Origin: an uncultured Anaeroplasmataceae bacterium
GTDB lineage: Bacteria; Bacillota_I; Bacilli_A; Acholeplasmatales; Anaeroplasmataceae
NCBI GenBank assembly: GCA_910584005.1
Contig: CAJTXR010000005.1
Coordinates: 1 to 64,000 of the forward strand
Direction: 5' to 3'
DNA length: 64,000 nucleotides
Part shown: positions 33,196 through 42,508 of the stretch, one piece after another
Layout: the number at the start of each line of letters is the position of its first letter
Numbering within the stretch: position 1 is the stretch's first letter
Program-made: the position numbers and the translations under genes
The notes under the pieces: model-generated
Told to the model about the DNA's origin: nothing
Seen by the model: the letters and a program-made list of their open reading frames with translations, nothing else
The model's database searches: none

Positions 33196-35466
33196 ATGAA
33201 GGAAATCATTACAGGGACGATATCCGCTTATATATATAAAAGTGAAGATTCTTTATATAAAGTGGCAAGAATTAAAACAACTGAAGGTAAAGAGTTGATT
33301 ATTGTTGGGTCTTTTATAGAATTAGAAGAGGGGTTGGAATATGAATTTGTTGGAGAATTTATAGAACATGCTAAATTTGGTAGACAATTCAAAATTGAAT
33401 CTTATACAAAGACGAATTCTTTTTCAAAGGATGGCTTAATTTCCTATTTTTCTAGTGATACTTTTATTGGGATTGGTAAAAAACTTGCGACTCATATAGT
33501 TGAAACTTTAGGGACAGATTGTATTCAATTAATTTTGAATGATGCTTCAGTTCTAGATCAAGTAAAGCAATTATCTGAAGCAAAGAAAACAATCGTAGTA
33601 GAAACATTAAAATCAAATTATGCTTCTGAACAGGTTATAATTCAATTATTTTCTTTTGGATTAACAAGTAAAATGGTATATCGTTTATTTGAATACTATG
33701 GTGCAGAAGCTGCGGTTCGTGTGGAGGAAAACCCATATACACTATTATATGATATAGAAGGATTTGGATTTAAAAAATGCGATGCATTAGCTCTATCTTT
33801 AGGAATTAAACTTAATGATAGCCTACGGTTAAAGGAGGCAATTCGCTATACTTTAAGTACGGTTTGTTATCAGCAGGGCTATACGTTTTTAAATCAAAAC
33901 CAATTATTGAATTCTAGTTATATTCTTTTAAATTCAAGCCCAGAAATTAAAAGATCAGAACTGGAAGAGGCTTTGGAAATCTTAGTCCAGTCCTCTTTCA
34001 TTATTCAGGAAGAGGATCGTTATTTTGATGTTGCTTTATATAAAAGTGAAGTACAGTGTGCAGAACGAATATTAAAATTAAAGGAACGAAAAATTCCTCA
34101 ATTTTCAAAGCAAAAAATTGTTGAAGCAATAAAGCAAGTTGAAAAAGACATACATATAAAATATACAGAGAATCAAAAAGAAGCCATTGAAAAAGCCCTA
34201 GCCAATAAATTAACCATTATTACAGGAGGACCAGGAACTGGAAAATCAACAATTCTTCAAGGAATTATTCGGAGTTATGCTCTCTTACATGATCTTGTAT
34301 TCCCTTGTGATGATCTTGATTTAAAAATTTATATGATGGCTCCTACAGGACGAGCAGCAAAGCGAATGATGGAGGTAACAAATTTTAAAGCTACTACAAT
34401 CCACAAAGCATTACATTATAATTATGAGGGAGGCTTTGGAGCAACAGAAGATAGTCCTCTATCCTGTTCTTTGGCAATTATTGATGAAGCCTCAATGATT
34501 GATATTAATTTAGCAGCAAGTTTATTTAAGGCACTTCCTTTAAATTGTCAAGTGATATTGGTAGGAGATGAGAACCAACTTCCTTCTGTAGGACCTGGAA
34601 ATGTGTTTCATGATTGTATTGCTTCTAATCTATTTGAAACCGTTCGTCTATTTCAAGTTATGCGTCAGGCTGCCGATTCAAAAATTATTCAGCTTTCTAA
34701 TATGGTTTTAGCAGGAGAACTAGATTATAGAATTTTTAGTACCAAGAAAGAGGTATATTTTTATCCTTGTGAGGCTAAAAATTTACAAGAACTTTTATTT
34801 CGGATTTTAGATTCGTACATAGCTTCAGGAAATGATATAAAAGAAGCAATGCAGATTTTGATTCCAATGTATGCAGGTGTAGCAGGAATAGATGCAGTAA
34901 ACCAAGCCATTTCTAACCGATACAATTTGGAAAATGAAAAAATAGTTCGTGAAAATTTAATAATCAAAAAACTAGATAAGGTATTGCAGTTAAAAAATGA
35001 TCCAATTCTTCAAGTGATGAATGGAGATATTGGAATTGTTAAAGGCATTACAAAAGAAGAAAATAAAGAAATCTTAGATATTGATTTTGAAGGTAAAATC
35101 ATTCGTTATCCTGTAAAGGAAATTGAGAATTTAAGATTAGCTTATGCAATATCTATCCATAAATCTCAAGGTAGTGAATATGAAAATGTAATTCTACCAA
35201 TCCTTCCGAGTTATCATATTATGTTAAAAAAGAAAATTATCTATACTGGTATTACTCGTGCAAAGAAAAAACTAATCATCATTGGAAGTCTAGATGCGTT
35301 AAACCAAGCCATTCAAACACTCGATCTTCCAAGACAAACGGGTCTTTTATTTCGTTTTAATCACTCAGAAAATAGTACAGAAAAAATTTCAGATCCTATG
35401 ATTCCTTTTGAAACCTTTGGGGAATACGACATGGAAGGAATTACACCCTATTTTTTTATGGAATAA
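33196..35466 (+). CDS. recD2: RecD2-type ATP-dependent DNA helicase
   Basis: Superfamily 1B 5'-3' helicase of 756 residues involved in DNA damage tolerance and replication-fork stability, not part of RecBCD. N-terminal OB-like region about 1-85, HhH region with GIGKKLA (about 93) and YDIEGFGFKKCDALA (about 183-197), Walker A TGGPGTGKSTIL (about 342-353), motif II IIDEASMID, and C-terminal SH3/UvrD-like end with AISIHKSQGSEYENVI. Linked to mnmA without spacing, and in Bacillus recD2 likewise lies near alaS. Confidence 0.96.
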   Translation: MKEIITGTISAYIYKSEDSLYKVARIKTTEGKELIIVGSFIELEEGLEYEFVGEFIEHAKFGRQFKIESYTKTNSFSKDGLISYFSSDTFIGIGKKLATHIVETLGTDCIQLILNDASVLDQVKQLSEAKKTIVVETLKSNYASEQVIIQLFSFGLTSKMVYRLFEYYGAEAAVRVEENPYTLLYDIEGFGFKKCDALALSLGIKLNDSLRLKEAIRYTLSTVCYQQGYTFLNQNQLLNSSYILLNSSPEIKRSELEEALEILVQSSFIIQEEDRYFDVALYKSEVQCAERILKLKERKIPQFSKQKIVEAIKQVEKDIHIKYTENQKEAIEKALANKLTIITGGPGTGKSTILQGIIRSYALLHDLVFPCDDLDLKIYMMAPTGRAAKRMMEVTNFKATTIHKALHYNYEGGFGATEDSPLSCSLAIIDEASMIDINLAASLFKALPLNCQVILVGDENQLPSVGPGNVFHDCIASNLFETVRLFQVMRQAADSKIIQLSNMVLAGELDYRIFSTKKEVYFYPCEAKNLQELLFRILDSYIASGNDIKEAMQILIPMYAGVAGIDAVNQAISNRYNLENEKIVRENLIIKKLDKVLQLKNDPILQVMNGDIGIVKGITKEENKEILDIDFEGKIIRYPVKEIENLRLAYAISIHKSQGSEYENVILPILPSYHIMLKKKIIYTGITRAKKKLIIIGSLDALNQAIQTLDLPRQTGLLFRFNHSENSTEKISDPMIPFETFGEYDMEGITPYFFME

Positions 35467-35519
35467 ATTACCATTATAAAAAACCATCTAAAACTCAAAC
35501 TAATACTGGGTGAAATGAA

Positions 35520-35633
35520 TTGAAAAAATTAATGATGTTAGGCATTGGAATCATGATTGGTATGATGGTATCAGATAGTCAATGTTTAAAAAAACCAATG
35601 AAGCAAGTTTTAAAAAAAATCAATATAGAATAA
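35520..35633 (+). CDS. Tiny membrane-anchored protein, possibly YrzQ/DUF3918-like
   Basis: A 37-residue frame starting at TTG 35520 (or ATG 35532) and stopping at 35633, followed directly by a terminator. The sequence is a hydrophobic Met/Gly/Ile stretch (MLGIGIMIGMMVSD) then a Lys-rich tail (KKPMKQVLKKI). A small gene at this place between recD2 and alaS is also present in Bacillus (yrzQ region), which supports it. No function is known. Confidence 0.55.
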   Translation: MKKLMMLGIGIMIGMMVSDSQCLKKPMKQVLKKINIE

Positions 35634-35636
35634 AAT

Positions 35637-35681
35637 AAAAATATTTGTAGATATCTTGACATATTTACAAATATTTTTTCT
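35637..35681 (+). terminator. Terminator ending the mnmA-recD2 unit
   Basis: AAAATATTTGTA pairs perfectly with TACAAATATTTT around a 17-base loop, followed by TTCTTTTTT. Confidence 0.8.
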
Positions 35682-35786
35682 TTTTTGGAAATTATATTTG
35701 TTTTTTTGAAAAAAAGTTGCATAAAAATTTTTTATAGTATATAATGAAATAAATAAAAGCACCAGTAGTAAAGTGGGGGATTTAGG

Positions 35787-37223
35787 ATGAAAAAGAAATT
35801 CTTTTGTATAAGTCTTATGATAATTATACTTTTTAATGGAGGAATGATTACTTCCTATGCAAATTTTCAAGAAGTTTTTCATCCCGGCAGCAATACTGAG
35901 CCTTTTTATTTGCTTGGAAGACAATGGGGACTTGAAAAAATTCAAATTGAAAGAGCATGGGAAATCACAGTTGGGAAAAAAGAAATAAAAGTTGGTGTAA
36001 TAGATTCTGGAATTGATGTAACTCATGGTGATTTGAACAATTGTGTTGATAGAGAACTCAGTAAATCTTTTTTAGATGAAGATGAATATTTTGAAGGAAA
36101 AGATGGAAATGGAGATCCAGTTCCACGATATGATGATCCTCTATATGATATAAGTGGTCATGGGACACATGTTGCAGGAATAATAGCCGCTGATTCAAAT
36201 AATAGTTATGGCATGGTTGGTGTAGCACCAAATATAACTTTAGTATCGTTAAGAGTGGCAAATATTAATGATCGCTTTGATCCGGATGATGTAAAAGAAG
36301 CAATTAATTATGCAGAAGAAGTGGGAATTGATATTTTGAACTACAGTGCTGGGGGTCAATATCATAAAGAAATAGATGAGGCTATAAAAAATTATTCGGG
36401 TTTATTTGTTTGTTCAGCAGGAAATAATGCTCAAAATAATGATCAAAAAGGACATTATCCTTCAAATCTTAAATTACCAAATTTAATATCTGTTGGGGCT
36501 ACTGATGAAAATGATGATCTATGGAAAAGTAAAAAATTCTCTGGAGGTAGTAACTATGGAGCTAAGAATGTAGATTTGTTCGCTCCAGGGGCTGAAATAA
36601 TAAGCACCTATCCTATTATGATATGTAATGGCACATATAGAACACCATTTTTAGATGAGTTTCACAATGATGATCATGTGGAAGAAGGTTTTCATACCGA
36701 TTCTGGCACTTCTATGGCTACCCCCTATGTTACAGCTGTGGCGGCTTTGTTACTTTCTAGTGATTACTCTTATACTCCAGAAAACTTAAAACAAATCATA
36801 ATGAATAGTGTAGATAAAATGGATAAATTAAAAAATTCTTGTGTATCAGGTGGTAGACTTAATGCAGCTAAGGCATTAGGAAATACAGCACATAAACATT
36901 ATTTTAAATCTAGATATATTAATGAAAGGCAGCATCAAAATTTATGTTCATGTGGCTTATCCTCAGGTAATCCTGAAGGTCACTATGTATTAAGAACAGT
37001 TTATGAAAAAAATCCAATTTATGCAACATGTTTAGGATGCCATACAAAATTGGATTTTAGGAAGGATTTCGCAAGTGTTATCTTCAGTATAAGAAATTCT
37101 AAAAAAGTAACAACTAATGGAAGTTATATATTACCATCTGGAGTCGTAGTATTAGTTGAAGAAGATTTAGCATCGTATTTAGATGGTACGCTTATCTTTT
37201 ATGATGAAAATATAATATATTAA
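35787..37223 (+). CDS. Secreted subtilisin-family serine peptidase (S8)
   Basis: A 478-residue exported protease. Signal peptide about 1-25 (KKKFFCISLMIIILF...TSYA). Catalytic triad: Asp73 in VIDSGIDVTHGD, His125 in GHGTHVAG and Ser309 in GTSMATPYV, with the oxyanion Asn in CSAGNNAQ. There is no long propeptide. After about 370 comes a His/Cys-rich module (HKHYF...LCSCGLS...CLGCH), similar to short His-Cys modules in secreted Firmicutes proteins, that may bind metal. A weak -35 TTGCAT and a TATAAT box (35740-35745) with 17-base spacing precede it. Three lipoprotein genes follow in the same direction. Confidence 0.93.
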   Translation: MKKKFFCISLMIIILFNGGMITSYANFQEVFHPGSNTEPFYLLGRQWGLEKIQIERAWEITVGKKEIKVGVIDSGIDVTHGDLNNCVDRELSKSFLDEDEYFEGKDGNGDPVPRYDDPLYDISGHGTHVAGIIAADSNNSYGMVGVAPNITLVSLRVANINDRFDPDDVKEAINYAEEVGIDILNYSAGGQYHKEIDEAIKNYSGLFVCSAGNNAQNNDQKGHYPSNLKLPNLISVGATDENDDLWKSKKFSGGSNYGAKNVDLFAPGAEIISTYPIMICNGTYRTPFLDEFHNDDHVEEGFHTDSGTSMATPYVTAVAALLLSSDYSYTPENLKQIIMNSVDKMDKLKNSCVSGGRLNAAKALGNTAHKHYFKSRYINERQHQNLCSCGLSSGNPEGHYVLRTVYEKNPIYATCLGCHTKLDFRKDFASVIFSIRNSKKVTTNGSYILPSGVVVLVEEDLASYLDGTLIFYDENIIY

Positions 37224-37240
37224 AAATAGGGGGATAAGAA

Positions 37241-37720
37241 ATGAAAAGAAAACTTTATGGATTTATAGTTATAGGGACTTTATTTTTACTAACGCTTATG
37301 ACATCATGTAAAAATGATTACGCAAATGAAATGTTTGAAATATATCAACAAAGTTCAGATAAAATGATTTCAACTAATGCAGATGTCATTCCATTAGGGC
37401 AATATAAAAAATGTGATGTAGCTTGTTTTCATGAAAAACACGAAGGATATAATAAACTAGGAATCTCATATGTGTGTTATGTTGGGGAATATTGTTTTGG
37501 CATTCCATGTATAGCGACTTGGATAGTAGCTTATAATCGTAAAACGAAAGAGTTAGTACATATATCTGATGCTTATGACTTAGGCTGGATAAGTAATGAT
37601 GACCTCTTACATATCATTTATGAATTTGATCAGGCAAGTGAACAATTGACGAATGAGAATTGGCAAAAAAGTGAAAATTTTGTGTGGGATTTAGAATATT
37701 ATCGAAAAGATAAAAATTAA
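37241..37720 (+). CDS. Lipoprotein paralogue 1
   Basis: A 159-residue predicted lipoprotein. N-terminal KRK, hydrophobic segment, then lipobox-like LMTSC with Cys23 as the lipidation site. The mature part has conserved Cys residues (KKCDVACFH, Cys in CYVGEYCFG and IPC) and an acidic C-terminus with WDLEYYRKDKN. Family unknown to me. Begins 17 bases after the subtilase stop behind a GGGGGATA ribosome-binding site, so probably co-expressed with it. Most divergent of the three copies in its middle. Confidence 0.85.
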   Translation: MKRKLYGFIVIGTLFLLTLMTSCKNDYANEMFEIYQQSSDKMISTNADVIPLGQYKKCDVACFHEKHEGYNKLGISYVCYVGEYCFGIPCIATWIVAYNRKTKELVHISDAYDLGWISNDDLLHIIYEFDQASEQLTNENWQKSENFVWDLEYYRKDKN

Positions 37721-37754
37721 ATTATTTATCAAATAAAAAAAGTGGGGGTATAAA

Positions 37755-38237
37755 ATGAAAAGAAAACTATATAGATTCATAGTTATAGGGACTTTGTTAT
37801 TACTAACGCTTATGACATCATGTAAAAATGACTACGCAAATGAAATGTTTGAAATATATCAAACAAAAGATTTTGAAAGAATAATTTTAAGGGATGCAGA
37901 TATCATTCCATTAGGGCAATATAAGAAATGTGATGTAGCTTGTTTTCATGCTAGACATGGAAATTCTAGTCAACTTGATGTTCTGTATGGTTTTTATATT
38001 AAACCTTATATAGTAAGGAAACCATGTTTGCAAACTGTCATTATGGTATATAATCGTTCTACAAAAAAATTGGATTATATAGAAAATGCATATGAAGCTG
38101 GTTGGATAAGTGATGATGATTTATTACATATCATCTATAAATTTGATCAGGCAAGTGAACAATTATCAGATCATGATTGGCATAAGAGTGAAAATTTTGT
38201 GTGGGATTTAGAATATTATCGAAAAGATAAAAATTAA
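37755..38237 (+). CDS. Lipoprotein paralogue 2
   Basis: 160 residues with the same lipobox LMTSC (Cys23) and conserved core PLGQYKKCDVACFHARHG as its neighbours. The middle differs from copy 1 (GFYIKPYIVRKPCLQ), and the C-terminal ENFVWDLEYYRKDKN is shared. Product role unknown; location at the outer face of the membrane is inferred from the lipobox. A 34-base gap with GGGGGT separates it from copy 1. Confidence 0.85.
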   Translation: MKRKLYRFIVIGTLLLLTLMTSCKNDYANEMFEIYQTKDFERIILRDADIIPLGQYKKCDVACFHARHGNSSQLDVLYGFYIKPYIVRKPCLQTVIMVYNRSTKKLDYIENAYEAGWISDDDLLHIIYKFDQASEQLSDHDWHKSENFVWDLEYYRKDKN

Positions 38238-38271
38238 ATAATTTATCAAATAAAAAAAGTGGGGGTATAAA

Positions 38272-38751
38272 ATGAAAAGAAAACTATATAGATTCATAGT
38301 TATAGGGACTTTGTTATTACTAACGCTTATGACATCATGTAAAAATGACTACGCAAATGAAATGTTTGAAATATATCAAACAAAAGATTTTGAAAGAATA
38401 ATTTTAAGGGATGCAGATATCATTCCATTAGGGCAATATAAGAAATGTGATGTAGCTTGTTTTCATGCTAGACATGGAAATTCTAGTCAACTTGATGTTC
38501 TGTATGGTTTTTATATTAAACCTTATATAGTAAGGAAACCATGTTTGCAAACTGTCATTATGGTATATAATCGTTCTACAAAAAAATTGGATTATATAGA
38601 AAATGCATATGAAGCTGGTTGGATAAGTGATGATGATTTATTACATATTATTTATGAATTTGATCGGGCAAGTGAACAATTTTCATATCATGATTGGCAA
38701 AAAAGTGAAAATTTTGTGTGGGATCTAGAATATTATCGAAAAGATAAGTAA
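38272..38751 (+). CDS. Lipoprotein paralogue 3
   Basis: 159 residues, identical to copy 2 over about the first 130 and differing at a few positions near the C-terminus (FDRASEQFSYHDWQKS against FDQASEQLSDHDWHKS). Same lipobox and Cys pattern. Last gene of the block; the transcript ends in a strong terminator shared with the converging XRE gene. Confidence 0.85.
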   Translation: MKRKLYRFIVIGTLLLLTLMTSCKNDYANEMFEIYQTKDFERIILRDADIIPLGQYKKCDVACFHARHGNSSQLDVLYGFYIKPYIVRKPCLQTVIMVYNRSTKKLDYIENAYEAGWISDDDLLHIIYEFDRASEQFSYHDWQKSENFVWDLEYYRKDK

Positions 38752-38753
38752 AG

Positions 38754-38799
38754 AAACCATCTTCTTATTTTAATCAAAGAAGATGGTTTCTTTTTTTAA
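38754..38799. terminator. Strong bidirectional terminator
   Basis: GAAACCATCTTCT and AGAAGATGGTTTC form a perfect 13-bp stem around a 12-base loop, with A and T tracts on both sides serving lipoprotein 3 (+) and the XRE gene (-). Confidence 0.93.
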
Positions 38800-38997
38800 G
38801 TCTTTTATTAAGTTTAAATCAATTTCTAATAGTTCAGCAATTCTTTTAATTATAAAAAAATTTAAATTTTGTTGATGATTCTCTATTTTGCAATAAGTTG
38901 ATTTAGATAATGGAATTTGTTTTGCAAAATCCTTTTGAGATAAAAATTGATGTTCTCTTTTCTTTTTTACTAATTCAATAAAGTCATATTGATTCAT
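38770..38997 (-). CDS. XRE-family helix-turn-helix regulator
   Basis: A 75-residue single-domain DNA-binding protein. The HTH is about 16-40: FLSQKDFAKQIPLSKSTYCKIE, with helix 3 to 4 continuing through IIKRIAELLEIDLN. ATG 38997 is chosen over GTG 39006 because AGGTG precedes it by six bases. It converges on the lipoprotein genes and may control them or itself; no operator was identified. Confidence 0.88.
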   Translation of the reverse strand: MNQYDFIELVKKKREHQFLSQKDFAKQIPLSKSTYCKIENHQQNLNFFIIKRIAELLEIDLNLIKDLKKETIFFD

Positions 38998-39062
38998 TTT
39001 TTTCACCTATTTCAAATTATAGCACATTTAACGAAAAAAAGTCTTCTTTTTCTTTTAATTTC

Positions 39063-39091
39063 TTGATAACAATGCTATTTTTTGGTAAAAT
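39063..39091 (+). promoter_or_regulatory. Promoter of alaS
   Basis: TTGATA (39063-39068), 17 bases, TAAAAT (39086-39091) with an extended TGG. No T-box motif was seen in the short leader. Confidence 0.7.
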
Positions 39092-39138
39092 ATTATTTGC
39101 TATGATTTTTTTAAAAGAAAAAGAGGAGGTTGAATTTT

Positions 39139-41745
39139 ATGAAAAAAATGACTTCAAGCCAAATTAGACAAATGTGGTTAGATTTTTATCGTTCTAAAGG
39201 GCATAAGGTAGAACCTTCCGCCTCATTAGTTCCACATAATGATCCAACACTATTATGGACAAACGCAGGGGTAACACCTCTTAAAAAATATTTTGATGGC
39301 AGTATGGTTCCAGAAAATCCTAGAATCACAAATGCTCAAAAATGTATTCGTACGAATGATATTGAAAATGTAGGAGATTCTTATCATCATACTTTTTTTG
39401 AAATGTTAGGTAATTTTTCTATTGGCGATTACTTTAAAAAAGAAGCAATTGCTTATGCATATGAACTATTATTTAGTAAAGAATGGTTTGATTTTGACCC
39501 AAATAAAATTTACATTACATATTATCCAGAAGATATTGAAGCAAAAGAAGAATGGTTAAAACAGGGAATTAAAGAGGAACATTTAATTCCTTTAGCTGGC
39601 AACTTCTGGGAAATTGGAGAAGGACCTTGTGGGCCAGATACAGAAATGTTTTTTGATCGAGGAGAAAAATATAATCCAATGGGCAAAGAATTGATTGCTG
39701 AAGATATGGATAATGATCGGTTTATTGAAATTGGAAATATTGTATTTTCTCAGTTTAGCTCAAAAGAGGGTGTCGATCGCAAGGACTATAAAGAACTTCC
39801 ATCTAAGAATATAGATACAGGATGGGGATTAGAGCGTTTATGTTTAGTAATGCAAGAAGCAGATACAAATTATGAAACGGATTTGTTTTTGCCTATTATA
39901 CATAAAACTGAAACCATTTGTGGAAAAACATATACAAATGAATGTGCTTTTCGAGTAATTGCAGATCATGTACGAACCATTACGTTTGCTGTAGCAGATG
40001 GGGCTACGCTTTCAAATGAAGGTAGAGGATATGTGCTAAGACGACTTCTTAGAAGAGCTTCAAAATATGCAAAAACTTTAGGAATTGAAAAGCCATTTAT
40101 GGCAGAATTAGTTGATGTAGTTATTTCAATAATGGATCCTTATTACCCTTATTTAAAGGAAAAAGCAGACATTATTAAAAAAATCATCACAGCTGAAGAA
40201 GAAAAGTTTTTACTTACTTTAGCATCTGGTGAAAAAAGATTTGCAAGCATAGCCAAAAATTCAAAGGAAATGATTTCTGCTGAAGATGCATTCACATTAT
40301 ACGATACTTTTGGATTCCCATTAGAACTAACGATTGAATATGCAAATGAAGCGAATTTAAAAGTGGATGAGGAAGGATTTAAAGCATATCTAAAAGAGCA
40401 GAAAGAGCGAGCTAGAAATGCGAGAAAAGAAGAAGAATCCATGTCAGGTCAAAATGAGGAATTCCTTTCCTTTAAATTGGAATCTAAATTTTCTGGTTAT
40501 CATTGTACCAACCAAAAATCAAAGGTAATTGCCGTTTTTGGTAATGGGGTTGTATTAGATGAAACTCCTTTTTATGCATTTTCAGGTGGTCAACTTTGCG
40601 ATAAAGGTACACTAGATCAAATTGAAGTTGTAGATGTAATCAAAATGCCAAATGGCCAGCATTTACATCTATTAAAGGAAAATCCATTCCATGTTGGCGA
40701 TTTAGTTTTTGCTGTTGTAGATAAAGAAAACCGGAATTTAACTCGTAAAAATCATTCAGCTGCTCACTTATTGCAAGCAGCATTACAAAAAGTATTGGGG
40801 AACCATGTCCATCAGCAAGGCTCTTTAGTTTGTCAAAATTATTGTCGATTTGATTTCAATAATTATTCTAATTTAACGGATGATCAAATTTTAGAAGTAG
40901 AAAAAATAGTAAATACTTATATAAAAGAAGCTCATCAAGTTCAAACGCTTCAATTACCTATTGAGGAAGCAAAAAAATTAGGAGCAATGGCATTATTTGG
41001 AGAAAAATATGGTTCAGTGGTTCGCGTGGTAGATATGGGCATATCTAAAGAATTTTGTGCGGGAACTCATGTGGATAATACGTGTGAAGTAGAAAACTTT
41101 GCGATTACATCCTTAGAATCCATTGGTAGTGGTATTTTCCGTATTCTTGCGGTGACCTCTAATAATGCAATGCAATTGGTTAAAGAATCTACAAGTAATT
41201 TAAAAAATTCAATTGATTCAACGATTCATAAAGCAATGGAGCTTGTCACATCTGCTCAAAAGGAAGGCATTCAAATTGCCTATGAATATACATTTATAGA
41301 GCCTCAAGCATTTGGATATTCTTATATTATGGAATTAAGAAAAGAACAAATGAAAGCTCAAACGGCTTTAAAGAATTTAGAAAAAAATCTTACAAGTAAA
41401 AAAAGTCAAGGAGCATTATCCAATTTAAATCGCTTTGATGATCTTATTGAAAACAATCAGCTATTTACTATTGTCAATATCGTTGATACGAATTTATTAA
41501 AAGATCTTGCGGTAGCCTTACGGAATAATAAAGGGTTAGATGTTGTTTTCTTGGCAAGTGTAAATCAAGAGAAAGTGACCTTTGTTTGTGCTTCTAAAAC
41601 AGTGGATGCAGGAATGCTTGTCAAGGAAGCATCTAAACTTTGCCAAGGCGGTGGCGGAGGTAAGAAGGATTTGGCTCAAGCTGGTGGAAGAGATATCTCT
41701 AAGGTAGATGAAGCACTTGCTTTAGCAAAGGAACTTTGTCGATGA
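39139..41745 (+). CDS. alaS: Alanyl-tRNA synthetase
   Basis: Class II synthetase of 868 residues. Catalytic domain with RQMWLDFYRSKGH at the start and ALLR-type class II motifs (DTGWGLERL), editing domain with HSAAHLLQAAL and zinc Cys/His CAGTHV (about 640), and C-terminal dimerisation/tRNA-binding region ending in GQGG-type Gly (LCQGGGGGKKDLAQAGG). ATG 39139 follows GAGGAGG; TTG 39130 is too close to that site. Its stop overlaps ruvX. Confidence 0.98.
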   Translation: MKKMTSSQIRQMWLDFYRSKGHKVEPSASLVPHNDPTLLWTNAGVTPLKKYFDGSMVPENPRITNAQKCIRTNDIENVGDSYHHTFFEMLGNFSIGDYFKKEAIAYAYELLFSKEWFDFDPNKIYITYYPEDIEAKEEWLKQGIKEEHLIPLAGNFWEIGEGPCGPDTEMFFDRGEKYNPMGKELIAEDMDNDRFIEIGNIVFSQFSSKEGVDRKDYKELPSKNIDTGWGLERLCLVMQEADTNYETDLFLPIIHKTETICGKTYTNECAFRVIADHVRTITFAVADGATLSNEGRGYVLRRLLRRASKYAKTLGIEKPFMAELVDVVISIMDPYYPYLKEKADIIKKIITAEEEKFLLTLASGEKRFASIAKNSKEMISAEDAFTLYDTFGFPLELTIEYANEANLKVDEEGFKAYLKEQKERARNARKEEESMSGQNEEFLSFKLESKFSGYHCTNQKSKVIAVFGNGVVLDETPFYAFSGGQLCDKGTLDQIEVVDVIKMPNGQHLHLLKENPFHVGDLVFAVVDKENRNLTRKNHSAAHLLQAALQKVLGNHVHQQGSLVCQNYCRFDFNNYSNLTDDQILEVEKIVNTYIKEAHQVQTLQLPIEEAKKLGAMALFGEKYGSVVRVVDMGISKEFCAGTHVDNTCEVENFAITSLESIGSGIFRILAVTSNNAMQLVKESTSNLKNSIDSTIHKAMELVTSAQKEGIQIAYEYTFIEPQAFGYSYIMELRKEQMKAQTALKNLEKNLTSKKSQGALSNLNRFDDLIENNQLFTIVNIVDTNLLKDLAVALRNNKGLDVVFLASVNQEKVTFVCASKTVDAGMLVKEASKLCQGGGGGKKDLAQAGGRDISKVDEALALAKELCR

Positions 41746-42161
41746 AATATCTTGGATTAGATTTAGGAAGTAAAACATTAGGAATTGCTATCTCTGATGA
41801 GCTTGGATTTTTAGCTCGTGCAGTAGAAACCTACCGCTTTGAAGAAAATGATTATGCTAGTGCAATTGCATATACCATCAAATTTTGTGAAAAAGAAAAA
41901 ATTACAGCCATAGTTTTGGGACTTCCTAAGCATATGAATGGCGATCAAGGAATTCGTGCTCAAATTTCCTATGATTTTAAAAAAGAAATTGAAACAAAAA
42001 CGAATATTAAGGTTTACTTAGAAGATGAACGACTCACAACGAAAATCGTAGATAAAACAATGATTTATGGAAATGTGAGAAGAAAAGAACGGAAACAAAA
42101 AAAAGATGAAATGGCTGCTGTTGTCATTTTACAAAGTTTTTTAGATAAAATGAAATTTTAA
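41742..42161 (+). CDS. ruvX: YqgF/RuvX-family putative Holliday junction resolvase (rRNA processing)
   Basis: A 139-residue RNase H-fold protein. It starts with GLDLGSKTLGIAISD, which holds the first catalytic Asp; GLPKHMNGDQG and the later EDERLTT and KDEMAAVVILQ complete the family pattern. It acts in Holliday junction resolution or 16S rRNA 5'-end maturation, depending on species. ATG overlaps the alaS stop (ATGA), as in Bacillus. Confidence 0.95.
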   Translation: MKYLGLDLGSKTLGIAISDELGFLARAVETYRFEENDYASAIAYTIKFCEKEKITAIVLGLPKHMNGDQGIRAQISYDFKKEIETKTNIKVYLEDERLTTKIVDKTMIYGNVRRKERKQKKDEMAAVVILQSFLDKMKF

Positions 42162-42172
42162 GGAGAATATTT

Positions 42173-42508
42173 ATGGAAGATAGAACGATAACATTAACAA
42201 CAGAAACTGGAGAAGAAATTATTTGCGATATTCTTTTCACCTATCATTCAGATGAATATAATAAAGATTATGTTGTCTTTGTTCCTAAAGGATCAAATGA
42301 GGCTTCTGCCGCAAGCTATATTGAAACAGGAGATGGAGCAGGTACCTTAGAGAAGATTGAAGCTGAGGAGGAGTGGGATATGCTAGAAGATTTGTTAGAT
42401 GACTATTTTAATCAGCAACAGGCCGAAGGTGGATGTCAAGGCTCTTGTGGAGATTGCAGTGGATGCTCAAAAGAAGAATGTGATTGTGATGGATCTTGCA
42501 CTGAATAA
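42173..42508 (+). CDS. DUF1292 protein with cysteine-rich tail
   Basis: A 111-residue acidic protein of the YrzB/DUF1292 family normally found after ruvX (TLTTETGEEIICDILFTYHSDEYN in the core, two stretches). The last 26 residues hold seven Cys in CxxxC/CxxC/CxC spacing (GGCQGSCGDCSGC, then ECDCDGSC), which suggests metal binding. AAGGAG precedes the ATG. Its 3' end overlaps the methyltransferase gene. Function of the family is not known. Confidence 0.9.
   Translation: MEDRTITLTTETGEEIICDILFTYHSDEYNKDYVVFVPKGSNEASAASYIETGDGAGTLEKIEAEEEWDMLEDLLDDYFNQQQAEGGCQGSCGDCSGCSKEECDCDGSCTE

Larger units (their letters stand above)
37721..38753 (+). repeat. Tandem duplication of a 517-base lipoprotein unit
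   Basis: Unit A (37721-38237) and unit B (38238-38753) are near-identical including the leader GTGGGGGTATAAAATG. Differences are confined to the last roughly 110 bases of the gene, where unit B looks partly like copy 1 (TTTATGAATTTGAT and TGGCAAAAAAG). This is a recent duplication, perhaps with gene conversion at the 3' end. Confidence 0.9.

Noticed and set aside
35610..36026. Minus-strand frame of 138 codons overlapping the subtilase start
   Set aside because: It overlaps a strong signal-peptide-bearing gene and a terminator, with Phe/Tyr/Lys bias typical of antisense AT-rich DNA.
42399..42488. Longer methyltransferase N-terminus starting at 42399
   Set aside because: It would run antagonistically through the Cys-rich end of DUF1292 and add 30 residues not typical of the family; ATG 42489 is more natural.
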